From Pyxidicoccus trucidator (GTDB lineage Bacteria; Myxococcota; Myxococcia; Myxococcales; Myxococcaceae), in assembly GCF_010894435.1 (NCBI RefSeq), contig NZ_JAAIXZ010000001.1:1084322-1148321 (forward strand): a DNA stretch of 64,000 nt, read 5' to 3'. This document shows positions 26,977-36,313 of the stretch, piece after piece; the first letter of the stretch is position 1; each line of letters begins with the position of its first letter. Both the position numbers and the translations under genes were made by a program. Below the pieces are notes generated by a model. The model ran no database searches and was not told the DNA's origin. It saw only the letters and a list, made by a program, of their open reading frames with translations.

Positions 26977-27192
26977 ATGCGCCGAATCGGTTGTGTCCTC
27001 GCAAGCCTGCTCATGCTCACCGCCTGCGCTTCCGAGCCTCGGAGATTGCCCTCCGCGGTGGACCCGTCGAACCCGGATGCGCCCGAGGCCCCAGTCGCCG
27101 AGCTTCCAAGCTCGCTCGTCGCTCCCCATGCGTCCGACGCAGGACAGCCTCCATCCACTCCCTCCGGCCATGAGCATGGAGCGCATCCGTGA
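26977..27192 (+). CDS. Small lipoprotein heading the multicopper oxidase operon
   Basis: 71-residue predicted lipoprotein, lipobox MLTAC (Cys17), then a Pro/Ala-rich mature part ending in a His-rich tail (GHEHGAHP). ATG 26977 follows CGAGG. Its stop overlaps the GTG of the TolC-like gene by four bases, so it is the first gene of a coupled operon with an outer-membrane channel and a multicopper oxidase. The histidine tail fits periplasmic copper binding; no enzymatic domain fits in this length. Family not recognised beyond similarity in style to myxobacterial copper-operon lipoproteins. Confidence 0.6.
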   Translation: MRRIGCVLASLLMLTACASEPRRLPSAVDPSNPDAPEAPVAELPSSLVAPHASDAGQPPSTPSGHEHGAHP

Positions 27193-28631
27193 GCGCACGC
27201 GGACTCCTCTGCCTGGGACTGCTCGCGAGCGGCTGTGCGTCCATCCAGAAGGAGCGCGGCCATGCCGAAGTGGCGGCACTCGTCGAGGAACGGCTCGGCC
27301 GGAAGACGCGCTGGAACCAGGGGACGCCCGAGGATGCCGAGGTCGCCCGGCATCTCGATACGCTCCTCATGGAGGACCTCACCTCGGACCGAGCGGTGGA
27401 GGTGGCGTTGCTCAACAACCCCTCTCTTCAGTCCACGTACGAGGACCTGGGCGTGTCCCAGGCTGACATGGTGCAAGCGGGGCTGATCAGCAATCCGTCC
27501 CTCAGCGGAAGCATCGGCTTCCCCATCGCCGGAGTCGGCGTCTCAGAGCACGAGTTCTCCCTGGTGCAGGAGTTCATGGATATCTTCACCCTGCCCCTGC
27601 GCAAGCGCGTGGCCACTGAGCAGTTCATGGCCGACACCCTGCGCGTGGCGCACGAGGCCCTCGCCACCGCGGCCGAGGTGCGCAAGACGTACAGCGAGGT
27701 GCAGGCGCGCCAGCAGCTCGTGGAGCTGCGCCGCATGGTGCTGACGGCGGCGGAGGCGGCGGCCGACCTCGCGACCCGGCAACGCGAAGCGGGCAACATC
27801 ACCGAGCTGGACCTGGCCAGCGAGCGCGCCAGCGCCGAGGAAGCCCGGCTCGACCTGGCACAGGAGGAGCTGTCGCTGGTGGAGGACCGGGAGCACCTCA
27901 ACCGCTTGCTGGGACTCTGGGGACCACGCACTCAGTGGAAGGTCTCCGAGCAGCTTCCGGCACTGCCTTCCCAGGAGGCCTCGCTGGAGCGGCTGGAGTC
28001 ACTCGCCATCCGGCAGCGCCTGGACATCGACGCGGCGCGGAAGCAGGCCTCGCTCTTGTGGAACGCGCTGGAGCTGGCGCGGAGCACGCGCTACTTCGGG
28101 CGCGTCGAGGTGGGGGTCCACACGCACCGGGACGCGGACGGGCCTCGCCTCTTCGGGCCCACCCTGACGCTGGAGCTGCCCATCTTCGACCAGCGCCAGG
28201 CCCTCATCGCCAAACTGGAGGCCCAGCACCGCCAGGGCGAGCGGCGGCTCATGGAGCTGTCCATCAATGCCCGCTCGGAGGTCCGCGCTGCGCGCGCCCG
28301 GCTGCTGTCCCTGCGCATGATGGCCGAGCGCTACCAACGGGTGGTGCTGCCCCTGCGCGAGAAGGTCGTCGAGCAGGCCCAGCTCCAGTACAACGGCATG
28401 CAGCTTGGCCTCTACGCACTGCTCGCCGCGAAGCGGGAGCAGGTGGAGGCCTACCGCTCCTACATCGAAGCCGTGCGCGACTACTGGATGGCGCGCGCCG
28501 AGCTGGAGCGACTCGTGGGGGGACGCCTTCCCGGACAGACGACGCAGCCCTCACCACCCGAGACACAGCCCGACCACGGCCAGCCCCGTGACGGCGGCAC
28601 GGAGACTCCCCATGAGCATGGACCCCAGTGA
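27189..28631 (+). CDS. TolC-family outer-membrane lipoprotein of the copper oxidase operon
   Basis: 480-residue outer-membrane factor. Seen: lipobox ASGC (Cys16), two OEP halves beginning around SDRAVEVALLNNPSLQSTYED and SLERLESLAIRQRLDIDAAR, long heptad helices, and a Pro/His-rich C-terminal extension (TPHEHGPQ) reminiscent of the preceding lipoprotein tail. No matching RND pump or adaptor is adjacent; instead a multicopper oxidase follows with a 20-base overlap. It may serve one of the two RND systems nearby or act as a copper-storage and export channel. Start GTG 27189, coupled to the upstream stop. Confidence 0.8.
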   Translation: MSARGLLCLGLLASGCASIQKERGHAEVAALVEERLGRKTRWNQGTPEDAEVARHLDTLLMEDLTSDRAVEVALLNNPSLQSTYEDLGVSQADMVQAGLISNPSLSGSIGFPIAGVGVSEHEFSLVQEFMDIFTLPLRKRVATEQFMADTLRVAHEALATAAEVRKTYSEVQARQQLVELRRMVLTAAEAAADLATRQREAGNITELDLASERASAEEARLDLAQEELSLVEDREHLNRLLGLWGPRTQWKVSEQLPALPSQEASLERLESLAIRQRLDIDAARKQASLLWNALELARSTRYFGRVEVGVHTHRDADGPRLFGPTLTLELPIFDQRQALIAKLEAQHRQGERRLMELSINARSEVRAARARLLSLRMMAERYQRVVLPLREKVVEQAQLQYNGMQLGLYALLAAKREQVEAYRSYIEAVRDYWMARAELERLVGGRLPGQTTQPSPPETQPDHGQPRDGGTETPHEHGPQ

Positions 28632-30096
28632 TACCGGGCAGGCAGCCGACGACAGCACCGAGCCCCAGGAGCGCACGGAGGGCATTGCAGGCCCCCTGAC
28701 GCGGCGGAGCATGCTGGCCACGGCGGGCGCCACGCTCGCGGGCGGTGCGCTGCTGCTCAGGGGCGCCACGGCCCAGGCGCAGTCGGACGTCCCGGGCGCT
28801 CGCAAGCCTCGCGAGGGCTCCGCGGCGGACACCGGCCGGCGGTATGCGCGACAGGACTGGCAGGCTCCGGGAGTGCCGGGCCGGGACTACCGGCCCGTCG
28901 TCGTGCCCAACGGCACGAAGCTGCCCTGGAAGGCGGTGGACGGCGTGAAGGTCTTCCATCTCGTGGCGGAGGAGGTGGAGCACGAGTTCGCTCCCGGCCT
29001 GAAGGCCTTCTGCTGGGGCTACAACGGGCAGGTGCACGGGCCCACCATCGAGGTGGTGGAGGGAGACCGGGTCCGCTTCTACGTCACCAACCGGCTGCCC
29101 GCGGCCACCACCGTGCACTGGCACGGCATCCTGCTGCCCAACGGCATGGACGGCGTGGGCGGCCTCAACCAGAAGGCCATCGCCCCGGGCGAGACGTTCC
29201 GCTACGAGTTCACCGTGCGCCAGTCGGGCATGGGCATGTACCACTCGCACCATGACGAGATGACGCAGATGGCGCTGGGCATGGCGGGGCTGTTCGTCAT
29301 CCACCCGCGCCGGCCCGTGGGTCCTCGCATCGACCGGGACTTCGCCATCCTGCTGCACGAGTGGCGCATCGACGTCGGCACCCGGCGGCCGAACCCGAAC
29401 GAGATGACGGACTTCAACGTGCTCACGATGAACGCGAAGGCCTTCCCGGGCACGGAGCCGCTCGTGGTGCGAAAGGGCGAGCGCGTGCGCATCCGCCTGG
29501 GCAACCTGTCCGCGACGGACCACCACCCCATCCACCTGCACGGCTACCAGTTCCGCATCACCGAGACGGACGGTGGCCGCCTCGCCGAGTCCGCGCAGTG
29601 GCCGGAGACGACGGTGCTGGTGCCCGTGGGCAGCACGCGCACCATCGAGTTCGTCGCGGACGAGCCCGGCGACTGGGCCATGCACTGCCACATGACGCAC
29701 CACCTGATGAACCAGATGGGCCACGAGTTCCCCAACATGATTGGCGTGAAGCCGGGCGGGCTGGACGCGAAGGTGCGCACGCTGCTGCCGGGCTACATGA
29801 CCATGGGCCAGACAGGCATGGGCGAGATGGTGGACATGGGCATGGCCGTCCCGGCCAACTCGATTCCCATGATGGGCGGCAAGGGCAAGCACGACACCAT
29901 CACCATGGGTGGCATGTTCACCGTGCTCAAGGTGCGCGAGCGGTTGGACGGCTACGGGGACCCGGGCTGGTACGAGAATCCGCCCGGCACGCTCGCGGTG
30001 GCGGCGAGCACGGACGAGCTGCGCCGGGACGGCATCGACGTGAGTACGACACCGGCGGCCGAGCCCGGCTCACCGGATGGCACCCGGCGGGGGTGA
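28612..30096 (+). CDS. TAT-exported multicopper oxidase, CopA/CuoA-like
   Basis: Periplasmic copper oxidase of 494 residues, expected to oxidise Cu(I) to less toxic Cu(II). Seen: twin-arginine signal with RRSMLATAG (Arg31-32) and a hydrophobic stretch, then cupredoxin domains with the four copper-ligand clusters HWHG, HSHHDEM, HPIHLHG and HCHMTHH. A methionine-rich segment near the C-terminus (GYMTMGQTGMGEMVDMGM, then MMGGK) resembles Met-rich Cu(I)-binding inserts of CueO and CopA. The start at 28612 follows GGAG and lies inside the end of the TolC-like gene. All ligands are present, so an active enzyme is expected. Substrate preference (copper versus phenolics) is inferred from context. Confidence 0.9.
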   Translation: MSMDPSDTGQAADDSTEPQERTEGIAGPLTRRSMLATAGATLAGGALLLRGATAQAQSDVPGARKPREGSAADTGRRYARQDWQAPGVPGRDYRPVVVPNGTKLPWKAVDGVKVFHLVAEEVEHEFAPGLKAFCWGYNGQVHGPTIEVVEGDRVRFYVTNRLPAATTVHWHGILLPNGMDGVGGLNQKAIAPGETFRYEFTVRQSGMGMYHSHHDEMTQMALGMAGLFVIHPRRPVGPRIDRDFAILLHEWRIDVGTRRPNPNEMTDFNVLTMNAKAFPGTEPLVVRKGERVRIRLGNLSATDHHPIHLHGYQFRITETDGGRLAESAQWPETTVLVPVGSTRTIEFVADEPGDWAMHCHMTHHLMNQMGHEFPNMIGVKPGGLDAKVRTLLPGYMTMGQTGMGEMVDMGMAVPANSIPMMGGKGKHDTITMGGMFTVLKVRERLDGYGDPGWYENPPGTLAVAASTDELRRDGIDVSTTPAAEPGSPDGTRRG

Positions 30097-30151
30097 TGGC
30101 GCCAGGGCCGTCACTCACGAACAGGGATGGGAAGCGAGAGCGCTGAAACCG

Positions 30152-30199
30152 GGGGGCGCTCCGTGTCACCTGTGTCGACGGGTTCGCCCGTGCGACACA
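30152..30199 (+). promoter_or_regulatory. Shared element overlapping a GTGTCG/CGACAC inverted repeat
   Basis: 30152-30181 matches the element at 26695-26724. Its right part enters a near-perfect inverted repeat (30171-30199), TGTGTCGACGGG with CCCGTGCGACACA, differing by one inserted base. It lies 107-154 bases before the decarboxylase-like gene. It could be an operator, or a terminator for the oxidase operon, though no T tract follows. Confidence 0.4.
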
Positions 30200-30305
30200 T
30201 GCCGACATCCGGACCGTGACGCCCCGACGTCTCGCTGTGAGTTGCGGTGGAGCGCGAGGTATACGCGCCACTCCGGGCCACCGGCCCGCACAAGGAGAGA
30301 CGGTG

Positions 30306-31103
30306 ATGAGATACGGGCTCCTGCCCTCGTTGGTGACGGCGGTCTTCCTGCTGGCCTGCCGTACCGGAGGCCCAACCACCGCACCGGCCTCTCCCCCCGC
30401 GAGTCCCACGGTCCACCGCGCATCCGTGAATCCGCCGGTCGAGGTTCACGGCGCCCTGCGCGAGATGATGCATGAAGGACGCACAGGGGCCGTGGTGGAA
30501 GTCGCTCGCGCCACGGGCTCGCCAGACTCGCTCGCCGTGGGCGCGCTGGCGGGGCTCGCGGGAGAAGTCACGGTGCTCGACGGCGAGGCGTGGCTTTCCT
30601 ACGCGGAGGCCGACGGGACGGCGCGCACGGTGCGCACCCGTGCTCCTTCCGACAGCGCCGCGCTGCTCGTGGTGGGACGCCTGCCGGAGGCGCAGTGGGT
30701 GACGCTCGAGGAGGATCTTCCCCTCGCCGCGCTGGCCGACCACATCGCCGCGCTCGCCCGGGAGCGAGGCGTGGACACCTCGCGCCCCTTCCCCTTCTCC
30801 GTGGAAGGGCCGCTCCAGAACCTGGCGTGGCATGTGGTGGATGGACGCAAGCTGCACGGCGGCCCGTCATCGCACCAGGCTCACGCCGCCGCCGGAGTGC
30901 AGGGCCAGCGCGCCAGCACCACCGGCGTGCTGGTGGGCTTCTACTCCTCCCAGCACCACGGCATCTTCACGCACCACGACAGCGACACCCACGTGCACGT
31001 CGTGCTCGCGGAGGAGAACGCCTCGGGACACGTCGATGGCGTCACCGTGGGACGGGGCGCAAGGCTGAGGCTGCCGGCGCCCTCGGCTCCCGCCCCTCGA
31101 TGA
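30306..31103 (+). CDS. Lipoprotein with alpha-acetolactate decarboxylase-like domain
   Basis: 265-residue predicted lipoprotein: lipobox LLAC (Cys18), short linker, then a domain resembling acetolactate decarboxylase (AlsD/BudA). Seen: LAGLAGEVTVLDGEAWLSY, matching the early D-G-E segment of that family, and the metal-site region DTHVHVVLAEENASGHVDG with His229, His231 and His242 in the H-x-H...GH pattern of the zinc site. Additional histidines (217, 218, 223, 224) cluster just before. Cytosolic AlsD makes acetoin; here the protein is exported and sits between a copper oxidase and a Rieske oxygenase, so a different substrate or a metal-binding role is plausible. ATG 30306 follows AAGGAG by eight bases. 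Confidence 0.65.
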   Translation: MRYGLLPSLVTAVFLLACRTGGPTTAPASPPASPTVHRASVNPPVEVHGALREMMHEGRTGAVVEVARATGSPDSLAVGALAGLAGEVTVLDGEAWLSYAEADGTARTVRTRAPSDSAALLVVGRLPEAQWVTLEEDLPLAALADHIAALARERGVDTSRPFPFSVEGPLQNLAWHVVDGRKLHGGPSSHQAHAAAGVQGQRASTTGVLVGFYSSQHHGIFTHHDSDTHVHVVLAEENASGHVDGVTVGRGARLRLPAPSAPAPR

Positions 31104-31106
31104 GTG

Positions 31107-31130
31107 CGGCCCTCCCGAAAGGAGGCCGCC
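31107..31130. terminator. Hairpin between convergent genes
   Basis: GCGGCCCTCC pairs with GGAGGCCGC (one bulged C) across a CGAAA loop, between the stops at 31103 (+) and 31169 (-). A good GC-rich terminator form. Confidence 0.55.
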
Positions 31131-31168
31131 CTTGCGAGTGAGCGGCCCGTCCCCAGGGTGAAGCGGCT

Positions 31169-32260
31169 TCAGGTGCGCATCTTCAGCCGCGTCTCGTGGA
31201 CGGCGTCTCCGACTGCGCCGGGCTTCTCCTTCTCCGCGGCGCGCAGCAGGCGGAGGATGCCGGGCCCGAGCACGTCAATCTCGGTGGACGCGTACGTCTC
31301 CGTTCCGAAGCGGCGGATGGTCTCCGTCTGGAGCTTCAGGATGCGCACGTCCTGGCTGAAGATGTGGAGCGCCACGGGCATGGCCAGCGGCAGCACGGCG
31401 CGCGTCAGCCAGCGCGGCAGCGGCAGGCGGAACGTCACCACCGCGTACACCAGGGTGTCCCACTCGGACACCGGCGTCATCGCCGAGGTGACCATGATGT
31501 GGCTGCCCTCGCCGATGCGGTACTCCACCTGGGCGATGGAGGGCATGAGGAAGCGGTCGAAGTGCTGCACCACGCCGCCGCCAGGCGCCAGCAGCTTGCC
31601 CACGATGCCGCTGGGGCGCGGCTCGCCGATGTACTCGGCCTCTACCTTGTCGGCGCTCCTGCGCACCACCACTTCGATTTCGTTGCGCTTCTCCTCGGTG
31701 CGGAACAGGCCGCCGTGGAGGTACGCGGTGTGCGGCACATCCAGCGTGTTCTCCAGCGTGGAGTGCAGCGAGCCGGGAGCGCGGAGGATGCGGCGCACGG
31801 TGGTGTACTCGCGCGCCTCCAGCAGCGGGAAGCGGTAGGGCTCCGTCGTCGGCTCGACGCCGGGCGTGGAGTAGACCCAGACGAAGCCGTCCTGCTCGCG
31901 GGTGGCGTGGGCGCTGGCGCAGCGGGCGCGCGCGCCGGGCTCGCCGAGGAAGCCGGGAATGGCGCGGCACTGCCCCGCTCCGTCGAAGCGCCAGCCGTGG
32001 TAGCCGCACTGGAGCTGGCCTTCCTTCACGCGGCCCAGGGACAGCGGCACGTTGCGGTGCGGGCAGCGGTCCACCAGGGCCGCGGGCTTGCCACCCTCGC
32101 CCCGGAAGAGCACCAGGGGCGTGCCCTGGAGCGTCCGCGCCAGCGGCTTGCTGCCCAGCTCGCGCGAGGCGCAGAGAATGAACCAGGCATTCGGCAGGTG
32201 GACGACGGAGACGTGACCTGTGGGCGCACCGGGGGTGCGCGCCTCCTCGCGGGAGCTCAT
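31169..32260 (-). CDS. Rieske [2Fe-2S] non-heme iron oxygenase
   Basis: Predicted ring- or sterol-hydroxylating-type oxygenase of 363 residues. Seen: Rieske cluster ligands CPHRNVPLS and CGYHGWRF in the N-terminal domain, and the mononuclear iron motif ENTLDVPHTAYLH in the catalytic domain. The C-terminal region has a hydrophobic stretch (LTRAVLPLAMPVALHIF), as in membrane-associated relatives acting on lipids or sterols. ATG 32260 is chosen over a TTG at 32299. Neighbouring genes concern copper, with no partner reductase nearby, so the electron donor must be elsewhere. Substrate not assignable. Confidence 0.85.
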   Translation of the reverse strand: MSSREEARTPGAPTGHVSVVHLPNAWFILCASRELGSKPLARTLQGTPLVLFRGEGGKPAALVDRCPHRNVPLSLGRVKEGQLQCGYHGWRFDGAGQCRAIPGFLGEPGARARCASAHATREQDGFVWVYSTPGVEPTTEPYRFPLLEAREYTTVRRILRAPGSLHSTLENTLDVPHTAYLHGGLFRTEEKRNEIEVVVRRSADKVEAEYIGEPRPSGIVGKLLAPGGGVVQHFDRFLMPSIAQVEYRIGEGSHIMVTSAMTPVSEWDTLVYAVVTFRLPLPRWLTRAVLPLAMPVALHIFSQDVRILKLQTETIRRFGTETYASTEIDVLGPGILRLLRAAEKEKPGAVGDAVHETRLKMRT

Positions 32261-32350
32261 GGAGGGCAGTCTAGCCGATGCGCGGAATGAGGTCCCCAAG
32301 GGAGGCAGAGAGCAGGCGGCCCCCCGAGCCCAGGCACACGTCCCCGCCGG

Positions 32351-34921
32351 CTACAGCTCCAGCTTTCGCAGTCGGAGCGCGTTGACGATGACCGACACCG
32401 ACGAGAGGCTCATCGCCGCGCTGGCGAAGATGGGGCTGAGCAGCAGGCCGAAGAAGGGGTACAGGACGCCCGCCGCCAGCGGCACACCCAGCAGGTTGTA
32501 GATGAAGGCGAAGAAGAGGTTCTGCCGGATGTTGCTCAGCGTCCCCTGGCTCAGCCGCCGCGCCCGGGCGATAGCCCGCAGGTCGCCCTTCACCAGCGTG
32601 ACGCCCGCGCTCTCCATCGCGATGTCCGTGCCCGTGCCCATGGCGATGCCCACGTCCGCCTGCGCCAGCGCCGGCGCATCGTTGACGCCGTCGCCCGCCA
32701 TGGCCACCACGCGCCCCTCCCGCTGGAGCTTCCGCACCGCGTCGCCCTTCGCGTCCGGCAGCACCCCGGCGATGACCTCGGTGATTCCGAGCCGCCGCGC
32801 CACCGCCTCCGCCGTGGTGCGGCTGTCGCCGGTGAGCATCACCACGCGCAGTCCCTCGTGACGCAGCAACTCCAGCGCCTCCGGCGTGGACGCCTTCACC
32901 GGGTCCTCCACGCCGAGCAGTCCCACGAGCCGCCCGTCCGCCGCCACCAGCACCACTGTCTGTCCCTCCGCGCGCAGAGCCTCGGCGAGCGCACCCAGCT
33001 CCCGCTCCGCCGTCGGCCCGTGGGTTCCTGGCGCCACCGGGGCTCCCTCCGCCCCTAGGGTACCGGCCCGTGGAGCCAGGACGCCCGCGTCCACGCCCCG
33101 CGCCGTCATCAGCGCCACGTTGCCCAGCGCCACCTCGGCCCCGTCCACGCGGCCGGTGACGCCCTGGCCGGTGTGCGAGCGGAAGTCCTCCACCGTGGTC
33201 AGCGACACGCCCCGCTCCTTCGCACCGCCGACGATGGCCGCGGCCAGAGGGTGCTCGCTGCCGCGCTCCAGGCTCGCCGCCAACCTCAGGAGACGTGCCT
33301 CATCGAAGCCCAGCGCCGGCACCACCGACACGAGGCGCGGCTTGCCCTCGGTGAGCGTGCCCGTCTTGTCCACCACCAGCGTGTCCACCGCCTCCAGTCG
33401 CTCCAGCGCCGCCGCGTCGCGGATGAGCACGCCTGCCTGCGCGCCCCGCCCCGTGCCCACCATGACGGACATGGGTGTGGCCAGGCCCAGTGCGCACGGG
33501 CAGGCGATGATGAGCACCGCCACCGCGTTGACCAGCGCGTGCGCCAGCCTCGGCTCCGGGCCCCACACGCCCCACACCACCGCCGTCACCACCGCCACCG
33601 CGATGACCACCGGCACGAAGACGGCCGCCACCTTGTCCACCAGTCGCTGAATCGGCGCGCGGGTGCGCTGCGCCTCGCCCACCCGCTGGACGATGCGAGA
33701 CAGCAGCGTGTCCTTCCCCACCCGCTCCGCGCGCATCACCAGCGAGCCGGTGCCATTCACCGTGCCGCCCGTCACCTTGTCGTCCGGCACCTTCTCCACC
33801 GGCAGGGACTCGCCCGTCACCATGGACTCGTCCACCGCGCTGGCCCCCTCCAGCACCACGCCGTCCACCGGCACCTTCTCGCCGGGCCGCACGCGCAGCC
33901 TGTCACCAACATGGACGAGCGTGAGCGGCACATCCTCCTCGTGCCCGTCCTCGCGAAGCCGCCGCGCCACGGCCGGCGCGAGACTCAGCAGCGCGCGCAG
34001 GGCGCCAGATGTCGCATGCCGGGCGCGCAGCTCCAGCACCTGCCCCAGCGCCACCAGCGTGACGATGACGGCGGCGGCCTCGAAGTACAGCGGCGCCGAG
34101 CCCCCGTGCCCGGTGCGCAGACCGTGCGGCAGCGCCGAGGGGAACAGCGTGGCGAAGACGCTGAAGAGGTACGCCGCGCCGGTGCCCAGCGCGATGAGGG
34201 TGAACATGTTGAGGTGCCGGTTGCGCACCGATGCCCAGCCCCGCTGGAAGAAGGGCCAGCCGCCCCAGAGCACCACCGGAGTGGCCAGCACGAGCTGCGC
34301 CCACGCCATCACGGACGCGGGCACCGCGTGCTGCACGGGCTGGCCCGGAATCATGTCCGACATGGCGAGCACGAGCAGCGGCGCGGTGAGCCCCAGCCCC
34401 ACGCGGAAGCGCAGCCGCATGGACTGCAGCTCTGGGTCCGGCGCTTCCTCGGGCAGCACCGTGCGCGGCTCCAGCGCCATGCCACAGATGGGGCAGCTCC
34501 CCGGCCCGTCCCGCACCACCTCCGGGTGCATGGGGCACACGTACTCGACGCGGGCCTCCAGCACGGGTGGGGACTCGGGCTCCAGCGCCATGCCGCACTT
34601 GGGGCACGCGCCCGGGTGGTCCTGGCGGACCTCCGGGTCCATGGGGCACACGTACATCGTCCCTGGCGCCGGGGGCGGCTCGGGCTCGGTGGGTAAGGGC
34701 GAGAGGAAGCGCGCCGGGTCGGCGCGAAAGCGCTCGCGGCACTTCGGGTTGCAGAAGAAGTAGCGGCGGCCCTCGTGCTCCAGGCTGCCGCCCTTGGGAG
34801 CGTGCGGGTCCACCTTCATCCCGCAGACCGGGTCGATGGCGTGCGCCTCCTCGCTCGTGGGGGGAGGCGGCGTGTGCCCTGAGTGTGCGTGCCGATGAGG
34901 GTGCGAATGGGGGTGGGACAT
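32351..34921 (-). CDS. Copper/silver-type P1B ATPase with YHS and two CPM/CGM heavy-metal domains
   Basis: Inner-membrane cation-exporting ATPase of 856 residues. Seen: His-rich start ([14 protein letters not shown]), a YHS domain about 30-73 (DPVCGMKV ... [11 protein letters not shown]), then two successive heavy-metal-binding units (YVCPMDPEV...[10 protein letters not shown] and YVCPMHPEV...[10 protein letters not shown]), followed by the transport core with CPC in [34 protein letters not shown] and [10 protein letters not shown]. There is no classic CXXC HMA domain. A Gly/Ala/Pro-rich insert lies in the nucleotide domain after [14 protein letters not shown]-type ATPases export Cu(I) or Ag(I). 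AAAGGAG lies upstream of ATG 34921. Confidence 0.93.
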   Translation of the reverse strand: MSHPHSHPHRHAHSGHTPPPPTSEEAHAIDPVCGMKVDPHAPKGGSLEHEGRRYFFCNPKCRERFRADPARFLSPLPTEPEPPPAPGTMYVCPMDPEVRQDHPGACPKCGMALEPESPPVLEARVEYVCPMHPEVVRDGPGSCPICGMALEPRTVLPEEAPDPELQSMRLRFRVGLGLTAPLLVLAMSDMIPGQPVQHAVPASVMAWAQLVLATPVVLWGGWPFFQRGWASVRNRHLNMFTLIALGTGAAYLFSVFATLFPSALPHGLRTGHGGSAPLYFEAAAVIVTLVALGQVLELRARHATSGALRALLSLAPAVARRLREDGHEEDVPLTLVHVGDRLRVRPGEKVPVDGVVLEGASAVDESMVTGESLPVEKVPDDKVTGGTVNGTGSLVMRAERVGKDTLLSRIVQRVGEAQRTRAPIQRLVDKVAAVFVPVVIAVAVVTAVVWGVWGPEPRLAHALVNAVAVLIIACPCALGLATPMSVMVGTGRGAQAGVLIRDAAALERLEAVDTLVVDKTGTLTEGKPRLVSVVPALGFDEARLLRLAASLERGSEHPLAAAIVGGAKERGVSLTTVEDFRSHTGQGVTGRVDGAEVALGNVALMTARGVDAGVLAPRAGTLGAEGAPVAPGTHGPTAERELGALAEALRAEGQTVVLVAADGRLVGLLGVEDPVKASTPEALELLRHEGLRVVMLTGDSRTTAEAVARRLGITEVIAGVLPDAKGDAVRKLQREGRVVAMAGDGVNDAPALAQADVGIAMGTGTDIAMESAGVTLVKGDLRAIARARRLSQGTLSNIRQNLFFAFIYNLLGVPLAAGVLYPFFGLLLSPIFASAAMSLSSVSVIVNALRLRKLEL

Positions 34922-35113
34922 GGGGTTCCAAGCTCCTTTCGCCAGGGCGAACGAAGCACCCCGCCGGCTCTTACAGCGGGCTCCTTCCAGGAGAGGTAAC
35001 CGTCATCCCCCACGAAGGAAGGGCCCTGCCCGCCTGCGGGGCTCACCCAGGCGGCCCGAACGCGAGCCGCCCCGCTTGCCCCCTGGGCAGGCACGAAGCA
35101 TCCCGAGTCGGCC

Positions 35114-36133
35114 TCACGCGGGCGGGAGCTCGTTGTAGCCCGCATCGCCGTAGGGCTTGAGCCGCTCCAACCAGAGAGCCTCCAGCACGAGCAGCTCCTC
35201 CTTCGGGTCCGCGCCGGGCTCCTCGGAGGGAGGCAGGACGTCGAGCACGTCGAAGGAGAAGCTGTCGGCGCCGTAGCGCTTCCAGTCCTCCAGCAGCGCG
35301 GGGATGCGCGGCATGCCGGTGGTCAGCTCGAAGCGGATGCGGTTGAGCGCGCCGGGGAGATTGAGGCTGGACCCGACCAGGACCTTGCCATTGGCGTGGT
35401 TGCGGACCGCGAACACGCCCATGGTCGGAGGCTTCTCCTTGTAGGCGCGCTTCAGCTCGGCACGACTCGACTTGCCGCCACTCGGCTGCGACGGGGTTTC
35501 CACGGGAGCTTCATCAGAGGACATGGGAGCCTTCCTGGGTGAGGGAGAGGGAGTGCGCTTCATCGCGCGAGGAGGTGGGGCCAGACGGGCGAGCCGCACC
35601 GCGAGCCGGTCATGGGCAGCCCGGTCGAGCGGCGCCACCCAGTCGGGACCTGCCAGCGCCCAGTCAGCGTCGGCGAGGTCCACACCCAGCGTCGTGAGGA
35701 GGCTGGCCTCGCAGACGAAGAACTGCCGGCGGAAGGGAAAGAGGTAGCCCCCGTCCGCCCGAAGTGAAGCGAGCGCCTCCTCGTAGGAGGAGAACCAGCG
35801 GTTGAGGAAGAGGCCCCCGACGCGGGACAGCAGGGCCTCGAAGTCCACACCGGGCGTGGCGTCCTCCTCGCGTGCGTCCTTGAGCTCTGCCCACGACGCG
35901 AACCCCTGCTCGCGGGCGATGACCGCCAGCGCGTGCTTGCGCTGCACCGAGTCCCTCCGAGCGAGCAGCTCGCCGGGTGACAGGGCCGCGAAGACGGGCA
36001 GCGCGCGCAGCCGCTCAGCCGCCCGGCTGGCGCGCGACGTGTCTGACGAGCACAGCTCCTTGAGCAGGAGCGATGCGCGGACCTTGCATTCCTGGAGGGA
36101 GAGTGGCGCGGCGGTGCGCGAGACGGTTCCCAT
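35114..36133 (-). CDS. GIY-YIG-like domain protein with N-terminal helical region
   Basis: 339-residue protein in two parts. Residues 1-190 are helical and include QRKHALAVIAREQGFASWAELK, a motif I associate with a small domain found next to glyoxalase- or ankyrin-type proteins. Residues 191-225 form a Pro/Ser-rich linker with two internal methionines that could start a shorter product. Residues 228-335 look like a GIY-YIG nuclease: GVFAVRNHANGKVLVGSS in place of the GIY...YIG strands, an arginine in LNRIRFEL, and a glutamate in LVLEALWLE. The tyrosines of the classic motif are missing, so activity is doubtful. ATG 36133 is preferred; the longer frame to 36259 adds unconserved residues. Confidence 0.6.
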   Translation of the reverse strand: MGTVSRTAAPLSLQECKVRASLLLKELCSSDTSRASRAAERLRALPVFAALSPGELLARRDSVQRKHALAVIAREQGFASWAELKDAREEDATPGVDFEALLSRVGGLFLNRWFSSYEEALASLRADGGYLFPFRRQFFVCEASLLTTLGVDLADADWALAGPDWVAPLDRAAHDRLAVRLARLAPPPRAMKRTPSPSPRKAPMSSDEAPVETPSQPSGGKSSRAELKRAYKEKPPTMGVFAVRNHANGKVLVGSSLNLPGALNRIRFELTTGMPRIPALLEDWKRYGADSFSFDVLDVLPPSEEPGADPKEELLVLEALWLERLKPYGDAGYNELPPA

Positions 36134-36313
36134 GGCAAGTCCCTGGCATACGGCCCTTACCCGAGAAATGGGCCGTGGAAGGAACTCAGCGAGAACTGTC
36201 GAACTGCCGGGAGAAACGAGGGTGACGTCGTCTTTTTCGGGCCAGGCGCCCCTCGGCACCTGCCGGAGAGTTAACGAGGGGCCGGGGTCGCCGGCAAGGC
36301 CTTTCTCATCCGC

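Noticed and set aside
26709-27476. 255-codon minus frame over the copper operon leader
   Set aside because: It is antisense to the lipoprotein and TolC-like genes, which have signal peptides and coupled starts.
34970-35000. CTCCT-TCC-AGGAG inverted repeat upstream of the P1B ATPase as a CueR-type operator
   Set aside because: Only five base pairs, wrong overall length for a MerR-family operator, and no MerR gene in the window.
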